From: an uncultured Pseudanabaenaceae cyanobacterium
GTDB taxonomy: Bacteria > Cyanobacteriota > Cyanobacteriia > PCC-9006 > JAAUQQ01
NCBI GenBank assembly: GCA_937949725.1
Contig: CALECT010000176.1
Location: 1 to 42,519 of the forward strand
Length of the DNA stretch: 42,519 nt
Direction of reading: 5' to 3'
Both the position numbers and the translations under genes were made by a program. Each line of letters starts with the position of its first letter. The first letter of the stretch is position 1. This document shows, piece by piece, positions 25,909 through 34,243 of this stretch. The notes beneath the pieces were generated by a model that saw nothing but the letters and a program-made list of their open reading frames with translations, made no database searches and had not been told where the DNA came from.

Positions 25909-26042
25909 CTCGTTTCCTAACTGCTCAGCCCCTCTGCATCGATAGCTTTAGGATAGAAACGATAAGGGCACAATGAGAAGATGATTTCAAAGTCATTTTG
26001 CTCAAACTATTTTTGTTTTGATTGACTTAGCGAGATATTGCG
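25909..26042. promoter_or_regulatory. Shared divergent control region of lysE and the Lrp/AsnC gene
   Basis: The 134 bases between the two starts are AT-rich near the regulator. An imperfect dyad, ATGATTTC followed by AAAGTCAT, lies at 25981-25996. Lrp/AsnC proteins bind dyads of about 15 bp, so this is a candidate operator for the regulator 47 bases downstream. Confidence 0.4.
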
Positions 26043-26498
26043 ATGGAATCAAAAGTTGAGCTGGATGCGGTGGCTTGGACACTATTAGAAGCACTGCAAG
26101 CCGATGCCCGGCTGAGTTTTGCAGAGCTGGGCCGTCGAGTGAATCTTTCGCCCCCAGCAGTGGCAGAGCGAATCAAGCGACTGGAGGAGGCAGGCGTGAT
26201 TCGAGGCTATCGAGCGGAGGTAGATCCAGCGGCCTTGGGCTATGGATTAATGGCGCTGATTGATTTAACGACAACGCCCCAGCAGTACCCAGCTGTGACG
26301 CAGCTTTTGGAACAAATGGAGGAGGTGCGGCGCTGCTATCACGTAACGGGTCAGGGCTCGTTTCGCATTGAGGCGATCGCCCGCTCCATTCCCCATTTGG
26401 AGGAGGTGATTGGAGAGTTAAGCCGCTACGGACAGACTGCCACAGCGATCGTCCTGTCCCAGCCCTTGGAAAAGCAAAGCTTCACTCGGCCTGGCTGA
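26043..26498 (+). CDS. Lrp/AsnC family transcriptional regulator
   Basis: The 151-residue protein has the two-domain Lrp layout. An N-terminal winged HTH (LDAVAWTLLEALQADARLSFAELGRRVNLSPPAVAERIKRLEEAGVIRGYRAEVDP) is followed by a RAM/ligand-binding domain (YGLMALIDL to CYHVTGQGSFRIEAIARS). It should bind DNA as an oligomer and respond to an amino acid. It is divergent from the frameshifted lysE gene across 134 bases, the usual arrangement for a regulator and its exporter. If the exporter is truly broken, the regulator may be losing its job or serve other targets. The GTG/ATG choice is not in doubt: ATG at 26043 gives the full HTH. Confidence 0.92.
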   Translation: MESKVELDAVAWTLLEALQADARLSFAELGRRVNLSPPAVAERIKRLEEAGVIRGYRAEVDPAALGYGLMALIDLTTTPQQYPAVTQLLEQMEEVRRCYHVTGQGSFRIEAIARSIPHLEEVIGELSRYGQTATAIVLSQPLEKQSFTRPG

Positions 26499-26822
26499 GA
26501 GAAAACCAGAGGGGCTCGCTATGCGATCTGGGCCCAGCTCCCGTCTGCGAAGCAGCAAACCCAACAAGTCAACTAACCCCAAACTTTATCCCCCATCAAC
26601 CACCCAAAAGGCTGCCCACCGGCCAACTTGCACTCAGACACCACTGTTGGAGGGGTCAACCCGATAGGGGACACATTGTCCCCTGCGGCGGGAGTTTGAG
26701 GGCTGGCCCTCATGGCTGCCTGCTTTGTCTCTTCAAGCCTGCCTCAAGCCAAATCCTGCCATCCTTAAAGCGAAAGATTTGGCCACAATCCACACAGCCT
26801 CCGCTACCCCCACAACAACCCG
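26499..26822. other. Gap between the Lrp/AsnC gene and Tab2; no gene seen
   Basis: These 324 bases show no supported coding sequence. A short inverted repeat, GGGGACA (26667-26673) and TGTCCCC (26677-26683) with a three-base spacer, could be a small hairpin or a protein site. Open frames here have atypical, Pro/Ser/His-rich translations and are discounted. Confidence 0.4.
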
Positions 26823-27638
26823 TTATCCCCGCAGCAGCCAGAATCCACTCGTCGTCACCCCACCATCATCGGGCTGCACCGACAGAAAATGGATCCCCTC
26901 ACTCGCCTGCTTACGCTGCTGAAACACCGCCGCCGCCTGGGCCACTTCCGGATCCTCAAACGTCGCCATCACCCAGCGCTCTGCCAAACCCGCCTCCAAA
27001 ATCATCCCATTGGGCGGACCGCTGACATAATCCAGCGCCACAGGATTGATGCTCTGGAGCCATTGAGCTAGGGCTCGGCTCGCTCGTCCGCCATAGACAA
27101 TCAGCCCCGGCACCGGCAGATCTGACCCCAAGCCCTGGGCAATGGGCAGGGCATAGTCCGGCGTAGAGACAATGGGAATGGGGCGATCGCGAAAGGCATA
27201 TTCCACTTCTCCCGCTGCCAAGGCCGCAAATTGCCAGTTCTCCCCTCGCAGTCGCTCAGGCAAAGGCTGGGGCGGTAATTCCTCGATATGGAGAGGTTCC
27301 CAGCCGTTGACCTCTTTCGATAGGTGATAAAGGACGCCTTTGAGTTGAGGGGTGTAGCGGGTGGCTTCGACGGGAATGCCTAGGGGAGCAGCCCCGGTGC
27401 TGATGAGGCTAAAGCTTTGGGGGCGGAAGACTTGGATCCCAGCAGGGGGATTGTGGAGGGCAATGGCTTCAGCCAACTGCTGCCCGACCCAGTCGCCACT
27501 GATATCACCTTGAGAAGCTCGACGGGTGAACTGCCAACTGCCGGAGCGATCGCAAATCAGCAACTCCCACAGGGGCTTGCCTTGGTCATCGGTTTGAGGC
27601 CGCCGGGAGAGGTCTGCCTGCCAAGTAGAAGCGGTCAT
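26823..27638 (-). CDS. Tab2/Atab2 family RNA-binding protein (DUF1092)
   Basis: The 271-residue protein matches the Tab2/Atab2 family, which in chloroplasts binds psaB and other mRNAs and is needed to make photosystem I and II reaction centres. Diagnostic features are WQADLSRRP and GKPLWELLICD at the N-terminus and LEAGLAERWVMATF in the C-terminal third, followed by AAVFQQRKQASEGIHFLSVQPD. It is soluble with no targeting sequence. The role in cyanobacteria, probably in translation or stability of photosystem mRNAs, is inferred from the plant and algal proteins. The ATG at 27638 is the only early start in the frame. Confidence 0.9.
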   Translation of the reverse strand: MTASTWQADLSRRPQTDDQGKPLWELLICDRSGSWQFTRRASQGDISGDWVGQQLAEAIALHNPPAGIQVFRPQSFSLISTGAAPLGIPVEATRYTPQLKGVLYHLSKEVNGWEPLHIEELPPQPLPERLRGENWQFAALAAGEVEYAFRDRPIPIVSTPDYALPIAQGLGSDLPVPGLIVYGGRASRALAQWLQSINPVALDYVSGPPNGMILEAGLAERWVMATFEDPEVAQAAAVFQQRKQASEGIHFLSVQPDDGGVTTSGFWLLRG

Positions 27639-28053
27639 GGGGGAGCTAGTAGATAAGGTGTTGCCCCATGGGCGAGGCTTACTTCCATTATCGCTGGCCT
27701 GGACTGAAGCCAGCTAAAAATCGGTGCGAATGGCTCGCTCTCTCTAGCTCCATAGCCCCTGGGAATAAAACTGGGCCCCTGCGATCGCCTTTGGTGAAAT
27801 TCTTGGGGAACTTCCTGGGAGCAGCGGCTTCTGAGAAAAGATGCCTAGAGCTGCTTCGAGGATTATGGCCTGGTTCTGAGTGGAAAGCTGCTGAACAGCT
27901 CAAGCTCCTGCAAGTGTAATCACGTAAATTTGATTCCTTGCCCGAATTTTTCGGGTCTGCCTTTGAAGCTAAAAATTGACTCTCCCCAGCTCTAGTTTCC
28001 TGTGTGGGTTCCTTGGCCGAATACCCAACCCTGATGTTTGCGAATATTTGCCC
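27639..28053. promoter_or_regulatory. Divergent intergenic region between Tab2 and the CAP-domain gene
   Basis: About 415 bases hold the control regions of both genes. Two opposing ORFs (27668-27919 plus and 27688-28071 minus) overlap each other and neither encodes a recognisable protein. I see no clear repeats or promoter boxes that I would defend. Confidence 0.3.
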
Positions 28054-28608
28054 ATGCGTTTTTCTGTACAAAAATCCTTATTCCTGGGTCTGTTAGCCGC
28101 CACTGTCAGTGGTGGTGCTGTCCAAGCTTTGCCACCCATTGTGATTCAGGTTCAATCCGAGCAGGCACCTGAAGCAGCTGAGCCTGCCGAGGTTGTAGCC
28201 ACATCGATCAATCAGTCTAACCCCGTTCAGCAGAGCATCCTGGACCTGTCCAATGCCGCCCGCGAGAATTCCGACTTAGGCAGGCTCAGCTTTTCGACTG
28301 AGCTCAATGCTGCGGCCCAGCGCCATGCTAATGACCTCGCTAATGGTGCGCAGTTCTCTCATACTGGCTCTGATGGCTCCAGCATGAAAGATCGTATTCA
28401 GGACTCGGGCTACAAGTACTGGAGCATTGCTGAAAATATCTACTATCAGTCTCCCCGCAACCGCCCCGAGCGAGCTGTGCAGGGCTGGCTCAAGAGCCCT
28501 GGCCATCGTCGCAATTTGCTCAATGCTCGCTTTACAGAGATGGGCGTTGGCTATGCCACCAATGGCCGTGACCATTACTACGTGCAGGTGTTTGGGACGC
28601 CGCAGTAA
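28054..28608 (+). CDS. Exported CAP-domain (SCP/PR-1-like) protein
   Basis: From the ATG at 28054 the product has 184 residues: a signal peptide (MRFSVQKSLFLGLLAATVSGG, cleavage probably after VQA), a Val/Glu/Pro-rich linker, then a CAP domain from about residue 60. The domain has the usual residues: the helix LNAAAQRHANDLA, FSHTGSDGSSMKDRI with the first metal His, the Glu in IAENIYYQ and the second His in WLKSPGHRRNLL. Bacterial CAP proteins are secreted and of mostly unknown function, possibly proteolytic or lipid-binding. The frame is open to 27976, but the signal peptide fixes the start at 28054. A strong terminator follows. Confidence 0.88.
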   Translation: MRFSVQKSLFLGLLAATVSGGAVQALPPIVIQVQSEQAPEAAEPAEVVATSINQSNPVQQSILDLSNAARENSDLGRLSFSTELNAAAQRHANDLANGAQFSHTGSDGSSMKDRIQDSGYKYWSIAENIYYQSPRNRPERAVQGWLKSPGHRRNLLNARFTEMGVGYATNGRDHYYVQVFGTPQ

Positions 28609-28641
28609 GGTTGGGCAAACCTGTCTGAAAGATGTCCGGTA

Positions 28642-28683
28642 AATAGAAAAGCCTCCAGTCGTAATGCTGGAGGCTTTTCTATT
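28642..28683 (+). terminator. Strong terminator after the CAP-domain gene
   Basis: Two 17-base arms (28642-28658 and 28667-28683) with the core GCCTCCAG/CTGGAGGC pair perfectly around an eight-base loop, and the stem ends in TTTTCTATT. The symmetrical A and T runs suggest it can also act in the other direction, for the convergent DUF3370 gene. Confidence 0.85.
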
Positions 28684-28693
28684 GGGAGATCGC

Positions 28694-28804
28694 CCTAGTG
28701 CAGCGTCAAGGCTAAGAATCAGGGTACTTGATCTCTGAAAGCCTTGTCTGCAGGTGCTTCTAGAATAGGGCTACCCTAAAATTAAATGCTGACGCTGCAC
28801 TAGG
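28694..28804. mobile_element. 111-bp MITE-like element with 15-bp terminal inverted repeats
   Basis: The ends CCTAGTGCAGCGTCA (28694-28708) and TGACGCTGCACTAGG (28790-28804) are perfect inverted repeats enclosing an 81-base non-coding core. A TA lies at the outer edge of each end inside a CTAG context (28696-28697 and 28801-28802), as expected of IS630/Tc1-mariner elements, which duplicate TA. It lies between the CAP terminator and the end of the DUF3370 gene, a tolerated insertion place. It has no transposase, so it would need one in trans. Assignment to IS630 is an inference from the TA/CTAG context. Confidence 0.65.
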
Positions 28805-28820
28805 CTGAACCTGTCAAACC

Positions 28821-30206
28821 CTACTTTGTTTGCACCGTCAGTACCTGGGGGGGGGTTGCATCAGGCGGATACAGGAAATCGAACCGCACCAAGCGATGTT
28901 CACCTGCATCTAAATTCAGCTCCACTAGGGCCTTGCCCTGCTCCCCACGCTTTTGCACCAGATGGACATAGCGAGTGCGCGGTCGCTGCTTGTCATCTGT
29001 GTAGCGCACCCGAACTGTGCCCCTGAAGAAGGTGGGCTTGGCTCGTTCTACGAAGAAGCGCAGGCCATTTTGGGACAGCACATCCTCTTTGATGGGGGTT
29101 TCCAATGCCAATGTGACTGTTTGGGCCTGGTCCGTATTGTTAATCAACGGCAGGCTCAAGTCGTACTCAATGCCGTAATTGCCATGGGCTTGGTAAGCCG
29201 TATCGGGATAGCGACGAATCATCTCTGCCGACTGGTTCTGGCCCGTGCCCTGGCGACCCACATTCAGCGTGGATAGGCCATAGGAGAATGCCCCACCGGA
29301 CTTTGGAATATTGAGATGGTAGTCATCGCGATCGGTCAGGGTTGCCCGCCAGCGGGAGCCCTCGGCGACCCCAGCCACACGACCGTAGATCACGCCGCCC
29401 GGCTCACCAATGGGAGTGGGGACTTTGTCGCGAGGGGCGGACAGTTGGCCATCCTGGGCCAGGGCTTGCCAGTCTTCCAGGCTAGGAGCGATTTCATCCT
29501 CGCCATCAGGCGTCGCAAATAAAGCCATGCTCGCCATCTGCACAGGACCGTCGCTGTAGAGCCGTAGCAGGCTGGAGCGACCATTAATGGGAGGCTCCAA
29601 GGTTTTGACCGTGATGGGTAGATTGAACAGCATCCGGCTTTCGCCCGCCGGAATCACTACGCTGTCCGGCAGGATGTCTTGGCGACGTCCGCGCATCACA
29701 TCACTCATGGCGCGGCTGCCGGGACCGGCGTAAACATCGCCGTTGGGATTGTCCTGGAAGGGATCGATGTCAAAGAATGGTGCATCGGGCTGACTGAGAT
29801 AGCTGGCCCCCTGGAGCACATTCACTGTCACGGCTTCATCACTGGGGTTTTCCACCAGGATTCCGAGATACAGCGTGCGCAGGTCCTCCGGTGGATCGGC
29901 TTTGGCGATGTGGTGGGCAAAGATATCGAAACGACCGTTGAAGGTGAAGTCTAAATGGGCACTAGGAGCAGTCTTGCCCTCAGGCTTGAGCGTTGAGAGC
30001 AAAATACCTTCCTGAAGTACGAGTTCAGGGCTGTTGCTGTTGAAGACTGGGATGCTGTCTAGGCTATTGGGTAAGGGGCGGACTTCCTGGAGACGGACGA
30101 TTTCCTCGGGCTTCTGGGCTTGGGCCAGAACAGGAGAATCCATGGGGGCAGTGGCTGGCACTGAGAGGCCTGCTAACGCTAAAAGTGTAAAAAAGGACTT
30201 TTTCAC
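28821..30206 (-). CDS. DUF3370 family exported protein
   Basis: Starting at the GTG at 30206, preceded by AGGGA at a good distance, the product has 461 residues with a signal peptide (KKSFFTLLALAGLSVPATA). The mature protein matches cyanobacterial DUF3370: EIVRLQEVRPLPNSLDSIPVFNSNSPELVLQEGILLS near the N-terminus, then many beta segments such as TLYLGILVENPSDEAVTVNVLQGASYL and a C-terminal NLDAGEHRLVRFDFLYPPDATPPQVL. It is probably a periplasmic or outer-surface beta protein of unknown function. An ATG at 30284 is open in the same frame but would place 26 residues ahead of the signal peptide. Downstream lie the MITE-like element and the CAP terminator. Confidence 0.85.
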   Translation of the reverse strand: MKKSFFTLLALAGLSVPATAPMDSPVLAQAQKPEEIVRLQEVRPLPNSLDSIPVFNSNSPELVLQEGILLSTLKPEGKTAPSAHLDFTFNGRFDIFAHHIAKADPPEDLRTLYLGILVENPSDEAVTVNVLQGASYLSQPDAPFFDIDPFQDNPNGDVYAGPGSRAMSDVMRGRRQDILPDSVVIPAGESRMLFNLPITVKTLEPPINGRSSLLRLYSDGPVQMASMALFATPDGEDEIAPSLEDWQALAQDGQLSAPRDKVPTPIGEPGGVIYGRVAGVAEGSRWRATLTDRDDYHLNIPKSGGAFSYGLSTLNVGRQGTGQNQSAEMIRRYPDTAYQAHGNYGIEYDLSLPLINNTDQAQTVTLALETPIKEDVLSQNGLRFFVERAKPTFFRGTVRVRYTDDKQRPRTRYVHLVQKRGEQGKALVELNLDAGEHRLVRFDFLYPPDATPPQVLTVQTK

Positions 30207-30333
30207 GGTGGGAAATCCCTGATTAATTTCGACAAATCTCTCGGATTTTTGCTCGGACGCTGGAGTAATGGATGAGGGGTGCATGGATCACAGTTAATTT
30301 TGCATGTTGCGTTACGGCGTTGTGCAGGTGCGA

Positions 30334-30381
30334 TAAATTCATCGCTCCGAGGCGCTCTAAACTCATCGCTCTAAGGAGCGA
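30334..30381 (+). repeat. Tandem 24-bp direct repeats before the response-regulator gene
   Basis: Two adjacent units of 24 bases (30334-30357 and 30358-30381) share TAAA-TCATCGCTC at their start and AGG-GC near their end, with about five mismatches. Within the second is the hairpin CGCTC-TAAG-GAGCG. They lie 35 bases before the likely start of the regulator gene, where an operator or leader element would be expected. Confidence 0.6.
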
Positions 30382-30416
30382 ACGCGACGCAAACTCCCGA
30401 AGGAATCGCTTTGCCC

Positions 30417-31124
30417 ATGACCTCTTCCATTCGTATTTTGCTCATCGACGATCAAACAACGATTCGTCAAGCACTTCAAATGTTGCTTGAACGAGAACCG
30501 GGATTTGAAATCGTGGGTGGTGCCGCCGATGGTGAAACAGGCATTACCTGTGTGGAGCGCCTAAAGCCAGATGTCGTTTTAGTCGACATCGAAATGCCAG
30601 GTATTGATGGCATTGAGACTACTTGCATTATCAAGGAACGCTTCCCGGAGACCAACATCTTGATCCTGACCGGTCAAGATGATCAATCTTGTCTTCAGCG
30701 GGCACTCCAGGCTGGGGCTAAGGGCTACTTGCTCAAAACCACGCCAGCGGAAGACTTGATCTACGCGATTCGCTCAGTGCAAAAGGGCTATAGCCAGGTG
30801 AGCCCCGGACTGATCGAAAAGATGATGAAGAAGGCCGAGCCAGCGCCCGAGCCAGTTGCTCCGACGACGGCCAAGGGTCAACAGTTCCAAGACTGCCTCC
30901 AGGGAATGCAAGACTTCAATCTGCGCTGTCGTGCATTGCGATCGCGAGCTCAACCCATTGCTGAGCGAGGTAAGGCCTTGAGTCTTCGCTTGAGGGACTT
31001 AGAATTCCATCGCGATGGGTTTTTCCTCTGGGATAAGCCTGCTGCGTATGGCTTGGCCCTCCGAGGGGCTGAGATGGATGACGATGACGTGGATATTGTC
31101 ACTTCAGCAGAATGTTTGGTCTAG
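30417..31124 (+). CDS. Response regulator with receiver domain and unassigned C-terminal region
   Basis: The 235-residue protein begins with a complete receiver domain: acidic pocket LLIDDQ at 9-13, phosphoacceptor Asp57 in VLVDIEMPGIDG, Thr85 in LILTGQD and Lys107 in YLLKTTP. The receiver resembles the NarL type. After residue 120 there is no LuxR helix-turn-helix. Instead a region with helical LQGMQDFNLRCRALRSRAQPIAERGKALSLRLRDLEFHRD and an acidic end (MDDDDVDIVTSAECLV) follows, which I do not recognise. A DNA-binding function cannot be claimed. A TTG at 30411 has a better-spaced AAGGA than the ATG at 30417, so both are possible. No histidine kinase is adjacent. Confidence 0.85.
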   Translation: MTSSIRILLIDDQTTIRQALQMLLEREPGFEIVGGAADGETGITCVERLKPDVVLVDIEMPGIDGIETTCIIKERFPETNILILTGQDDQSCLQRALQAGAKGYLLKTTPAEDLIYAIRSVQKGYSQVSPGLIEKMMKKAEPAPEPVAPTTAKGQQFQDCLQGMQDFNLRCRALRSRAQPIAERGKALSLRLRDLEFHRDGFFLWDKPAAYGLALRGAEMDDDDVDIVTSAECLV

Positions 31125-31380
31125 ATTCTGGTGCCGGAGAATGACCTGGGCGTTTGGCTGATTCGTGGATTCGAAAATAGCTGGCGATCGCGTCTGAAAC
31201 CCGCAAATTAAGTCTGAAAATTGCCTCCGGTGTTTATGCCGATTTGGGGCAATTTTCTGCTGTCCATTGCTTGTAAATCTTCCCTTGTCAAATTAGAGCT
31301 GAACGCGATAATACCGCCTCTATTCGGGGCACCTTAACCCTAACGGTTCGAGCCAAGGGGCTCATTATTCACAGCTAGGC

Positions 31381-32109
31381 ATGATTGCACAGAAACCTCC
31401 CGCTAATCTCGAACAGATGGACGGACAGCTTGCTGGTCTCAATCAACAGCTTGCGAAATCTGCTTCGGTGCTAGATGAGTTGGCTAGCATTCAGCTCCAG
31501 TTTGAGGACTTGGCTCAAACCTATGCTGACTTCAAGGCTTATGCCCAGCGTCTCCAGTCGGAAGATGGTGCCGGAATTGCTTCTCTGCGCCGCGACATGG
31601 AGCAACGCTTCCAATCCATAGAAAAGAGCTTCGATGATGCCCAGCATCGCTTTGCTGAAGGGAACGATGAAGAAGCTCGCGAAGCTGTCCAAATTCACAT
31701 TGAAAACTTGGAAAATCGCCTGCGCCAAGAGCTACGAGGCGCGCTCAGCCGGATTGACCAGGCTGGCTTTAGCCCGGTACAAATTGAGAAGCTCGATAAG
31801 CTCGACATTCAGATGCGAGGCATGCGTAACGCTTTGCGTACCGCTGAGCGGCGAGGAAATATGCTGCAAAACGGTTTGGTGGCTGTAGCAATCATGGCTT
31901 TGATGGCCCTTGCTATGCCCCTGTTGATGCCGCTAATCCTGGGAGAAGATAAGTCCAGTGAGCTTCTAAAGAATCGCAGCTCTGCGGGTCGGACTCCCGG
32001 TGCTCAGGTGCTGGAGCCCAAGCCCTTCTCTGAGAGCATTTCTCCTTCCTTCGATAGCTTCTCGTCTTCTGGGGATTCCTCTCGCGGTGTGAGTCGCAAT
32101 CGCCCTTAG
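31381..32109 (+). CDS. Coiled-coil protein with C-terminal membrane span
   Basis: The 242-residue protein is mostly helical. Residues 10-150 have heptad-like patterns rich in Gln, Glu, Leu and Ala (for example LNQQLAKSASVLDELASIQLQ and IENLENRLRQELRGALSRI), indicating a coiled coil. A single hydrophobic stretch (LVAVAIMALMALAMPLLMPLIL, about 168-189) follows, then a Ser/Pro-rich tail. It would be anchored with a long coiled coil on one side. I do not recognise the family. It lies 256 bases after the response regulator in the same direction, with a small hairpin GAGCC/GGCTC at 31350-31363 between them, so co-transcription is uncertain. Confidence 0.7.
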   Translation: MIAQKPPANLEQMDGQLAGLNQQLAKSASVLDELASIQLQFEDLAQTYADFKAYAQRLQSEDGAGIASLRRDMEQRFQSIEKSFDDAQHRFAEGNDEEAREAVQIHIENLENRLRQELRGALSRIDQAGFSPVQIEKLDKLDIQMRGMRNALRTAERRGNMLQNGLVAVAIMALMALAMPLLMPLILGEDKSSELLKNRSSAGRTPGAQVLEPKPFSESISPSFDSFSSSGDSSRGVSRNRP

Positions 32110-32281
32110 AGATTGTTTGAGCATTCGGCTTAGTATCAGATTGCTTCCCTTTCAACGAGGTCTCATCTCAGTCGGATTGCATCTGGCTTTGAATAACTTG
32201 TTGGAGGCCGCTGAGGCTATAAGGGCTAGACAGATGCTGCTATCTTGCGGAGCATAGCCTTATTCTTCCGTTTTGATTGCC

Positions 32282-32638
32282 ATGGATGCCTCTTCTGCAA
32301 GCTATGCCGAACAGACCGTTGAGGCCTTGGCCCAGCGGCTCGCCGAGGCTGAGTCTGGCGAGCTTCAACTGATCGATGTGCGTGAACCTGGGGAAGCTGA
32401 GATTGTCTCCCTGGAAAATTTTGAGCTGTTACCCCTGAGTCAATCTGGCGATTGGGCTGGGCAGATTCGCGATCGCTTTTCCCCCGATAAGGAAACCTGG
32501 GTGCTCTGTCACCACGGCATGCGTTCCGCCCAGATGTGCCAGTGGCTCAATAGCCAAGGATTTACCCAGGTCAACAACATTAGCGGCGGCATTGATGCCT
32601 ATGCCCGTCGCATCAACTCAGAGTTGGCTCTGTATTAG
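32282..32638 (+). CDS. Rhodanese-like domain protein
   Basis: The 118-residue product is a single rhodanese domain: LIDVREPGEAEI near residues 30-41, the active-site loop CHHGMR with Cys76 after WVL, and the closing VNNISGGIDAYARRI. The catalytic cysteine is present, so it may carry persulfide sulfur in the cytoplasm. The HHGM loop, common in single-domain rhodaneses of cyanobacteria, says little about the acceptor. The ATG at 32282 is preferred over a TTG at 32273. It is followed after 216 bases by hrcA in the same direction. Confidence 0.9.
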   Translation: MDASSASYAEQTVEALAQRLAEAESGELQLIDVREPGEAEIVSLENFELLPLSQSGDWAGQIRDRFSPDKETWVLCHHGMRSAQMCQWLNSQGFTQVNNISGGIDAYARRINSELALY

Positions 32639-32735
32639 CTCCCCTGTTTGAGGCTTCGCTGAGAGTGCTAGACCCCTCGTTGAGAGGCCCATTCTCTAAA
32701 GTTGGAACTGGATTGAGTCTGAGCAGGATATAGAG

Positions 32736-32761
32736 GGGATCACAGTGGTATTGGTGATCCC
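32736..32761 (+). other. Inverted repeat upstream of hrcA
   Basis: GGGATCAC (32736-32743) and GTGATCCC (32754-32761) form a perfect 8-bp dyad with a 10-base spacer. It is not the CIRCE sequence TTAGCACTC-N9-GAGTGCTAA. It may be an operator or the end of the rhodanese transcript, though no T-run follows. Confidence 0.4.
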
Positions 32762-32854
32762 AATCCTTGTCCTAATGGGGATCGCTCCCGCGAAATCTGG
32801 GGACCCATCTGTTATGTTTGAGGCAGAAATTGCCCTGCTTTGGCTTCATTCTTA

Positions 32855-34000
32855 ATGAGCCAAGCCCCATCACCCTCCTTGCCGATGTCCCAGGTCCATA
32901 GCCAACGGGTGATCCTCAGCCGCCGTCATGAACAGGTTCTAGATGCCACCGTTCAGCATTACATCGCCACTGCCGAGCCGGTGGGCTCTAAGGCGATCGC
33001 CCAGGGCTATGACTTCAGCGTTAGTCCGGCGACTATTCGCAATGCCATGGGCTGGCTAGAGAAAGAGGGCCTACTTTATCAACCCCATGTTTCGGCTGGA
33101 CGCGTTCCATCCGATTCGGGCTATCGCACCTATGTGGATCGTCTAATCACGACCCCCCTGATATCTCAATCCCAACGCATCGGTCAAACCCTGACCCAGG
33201 GCCTGAGTACAGGCCAGAGCTATGGCAATTGGAGTACCGAAGCGTTGCTGCGCCGTACGTCCCAAATTCTGTCTACTGTGAGTGGCTACATTGCCCTGGT
33301 AACCCTGCCCCAACATGGCGGAGCCAGGCCTAAGCATTTTCAGCTGGTGCCCATGGAAGCGGGGCGCGCCATGCTGGTGGTGGTGACGGATAACTATCAA
33401 ACCCATTCCACGGTATTTGATGTGCCGGGCTGGGATGACGAAAACCAGACGCCCGAGTTGGAGGACCGTATTCGGCGGGAGCTGGAAGCTATTTCCAACT
33501 TTCTCAACCATCAACTGCGCTCCCAGCCTTTGAGCCAATTGCACAGCTTGGACTGGCAGGAGCTGGGAGAGTCCTGTGAACGTTACGGCGAGAAGATTTG
33601 CTCTATTTTGATTGCCCTGGCCGATAGCCACCGTGTGCCCCACCTGACTCAAATTCTGATCAGCGGCATTTCAGAGATTTTGCAGCAGCCCGAGTTCAAC
33701 GAATTGGCCCAGTTTCAAACGGTGATTCACTTGCTAGAAGAGGAGCAGGAGCTGCTCTGGCCGGTGATTTTTGAAGGTGGCAGTGGCTCGTTGGCCCAGC
33801 GGGAGCGCGTGTCTGTGCGCATTGGGGCAGAGAATCCATTGGAGCCCATGCAGGCCTGCACGCTGATTTCTGCTCTGTATCACTGTGGTGAGGAGCCCGT
33901 GGGGAGTGTGGGTTTGCTGGGGCCAACTCGGATGGACTATGGCCGGGCGATCGCCTCGGTTGAGGCCACGGCAGATTACCTCTCCGATGCATTGCGATAA
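32855..34000 (+). CDS. hrcA: Heat-inducible transcription repressor HrcA
   Basis: HrcA represses groE and sometimes dnaK operons by binding CIRCE elements. The 381-residue protein has the N-terminal winged helix with RRHEQVLDATVQHYIATAEPVGSKAIAQGYDFSVSPATIRNAMGWLEKEGLL, the conserved HVSAGRVPSDSGYRTYVDRL segment, and the C-terminal GAF-like domain closing with GSVGLLGPTRMDYGRAIASVE. It is full length. The start is probably the ATG at 32855. A TTG at 32840 and an ATG at 32885 are also open. No complete CIRCE lies before it, so self-repression is not evident. Hsp33 and J-domain genes lie about 28 kb away, and no groE is in the window. Confidence 0.95.
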   Translation: MSQAPSPSLPMSQVHSQRVILSRRHEQVLDATVQHYIATAEPVGSKAIAQGYDFSVSPATIRNAMGWLEKEGLLYQPHVSAGRVPSDSGYRTYVDRLITTPLISQSQRIGQTLTQGLSTGQSYGNWSTEALLRRTSQILSTVSGYIALVTLPQHGGARPKHFQLVPMEAGRAMLVVVTDNYQTHSTVFDVPGWDDENQTPELEDRIRRELEAISNFLNHQLRSQPLSQLHSLDWQELGESCERYGEKICSILIALADSHRVPHLTQILISGISEILQQPEFNELAQFQTVIHLLEEEQELLWPVIFEGGSGSLAQRERVSVRIGAENPLEPMQACTLISALYHCGEEPVGSVGLLGPTRMDYGRAIASVEATADYLSDALR

Positions 34001-34243
34001 AGGCTGTTAGACAGAAGCTTCCAGATAAAGGTTGCGAATCAAGAGATGGTCAGGGATTAGTACCTGCGAGGTTGTTGTAGAAGACAGTGAATTCTGACTG
34101 AACTCTCTGCAAAGCCTTTTGCAAATTGAGAGTGAGGTGCGGAACTTCTTAGACTCGTTTCCTATCTTTGGATATATGACAAGCGCTGAAACGCTTGTTG
34201 CCATTGATATGTTTCGGGTTACTTGTTGCTGAGGCTAGATGTC

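Noticed and set aside
26696..27025. ORF of 109 residues in the gap and 3' end of Tab2.
   Set aside because: Pro/Ser/His-rich translation with no start signal, antisense to the conserved end of Tab2.
27668..28071. Two opposing ORFs between Tab2 and the CAP gene.
   Set aside because: They overlap each other, have no recognised domain and no ribosome-binding sites.
31341..31363. GGTTCGAGCC, resembling a tRNA T-arm.
   Set aside because: There is no acceptor stem, anticodon arm or other T-arm pairing around it; it is part of a small GAGCC/GGCTC hairpin.
32663..32670. GAGTGCTA resembling half of a CIRCE operator before hrcA.
   Set aside because: The partner TTAGCACTC at nine bases distance is missing.
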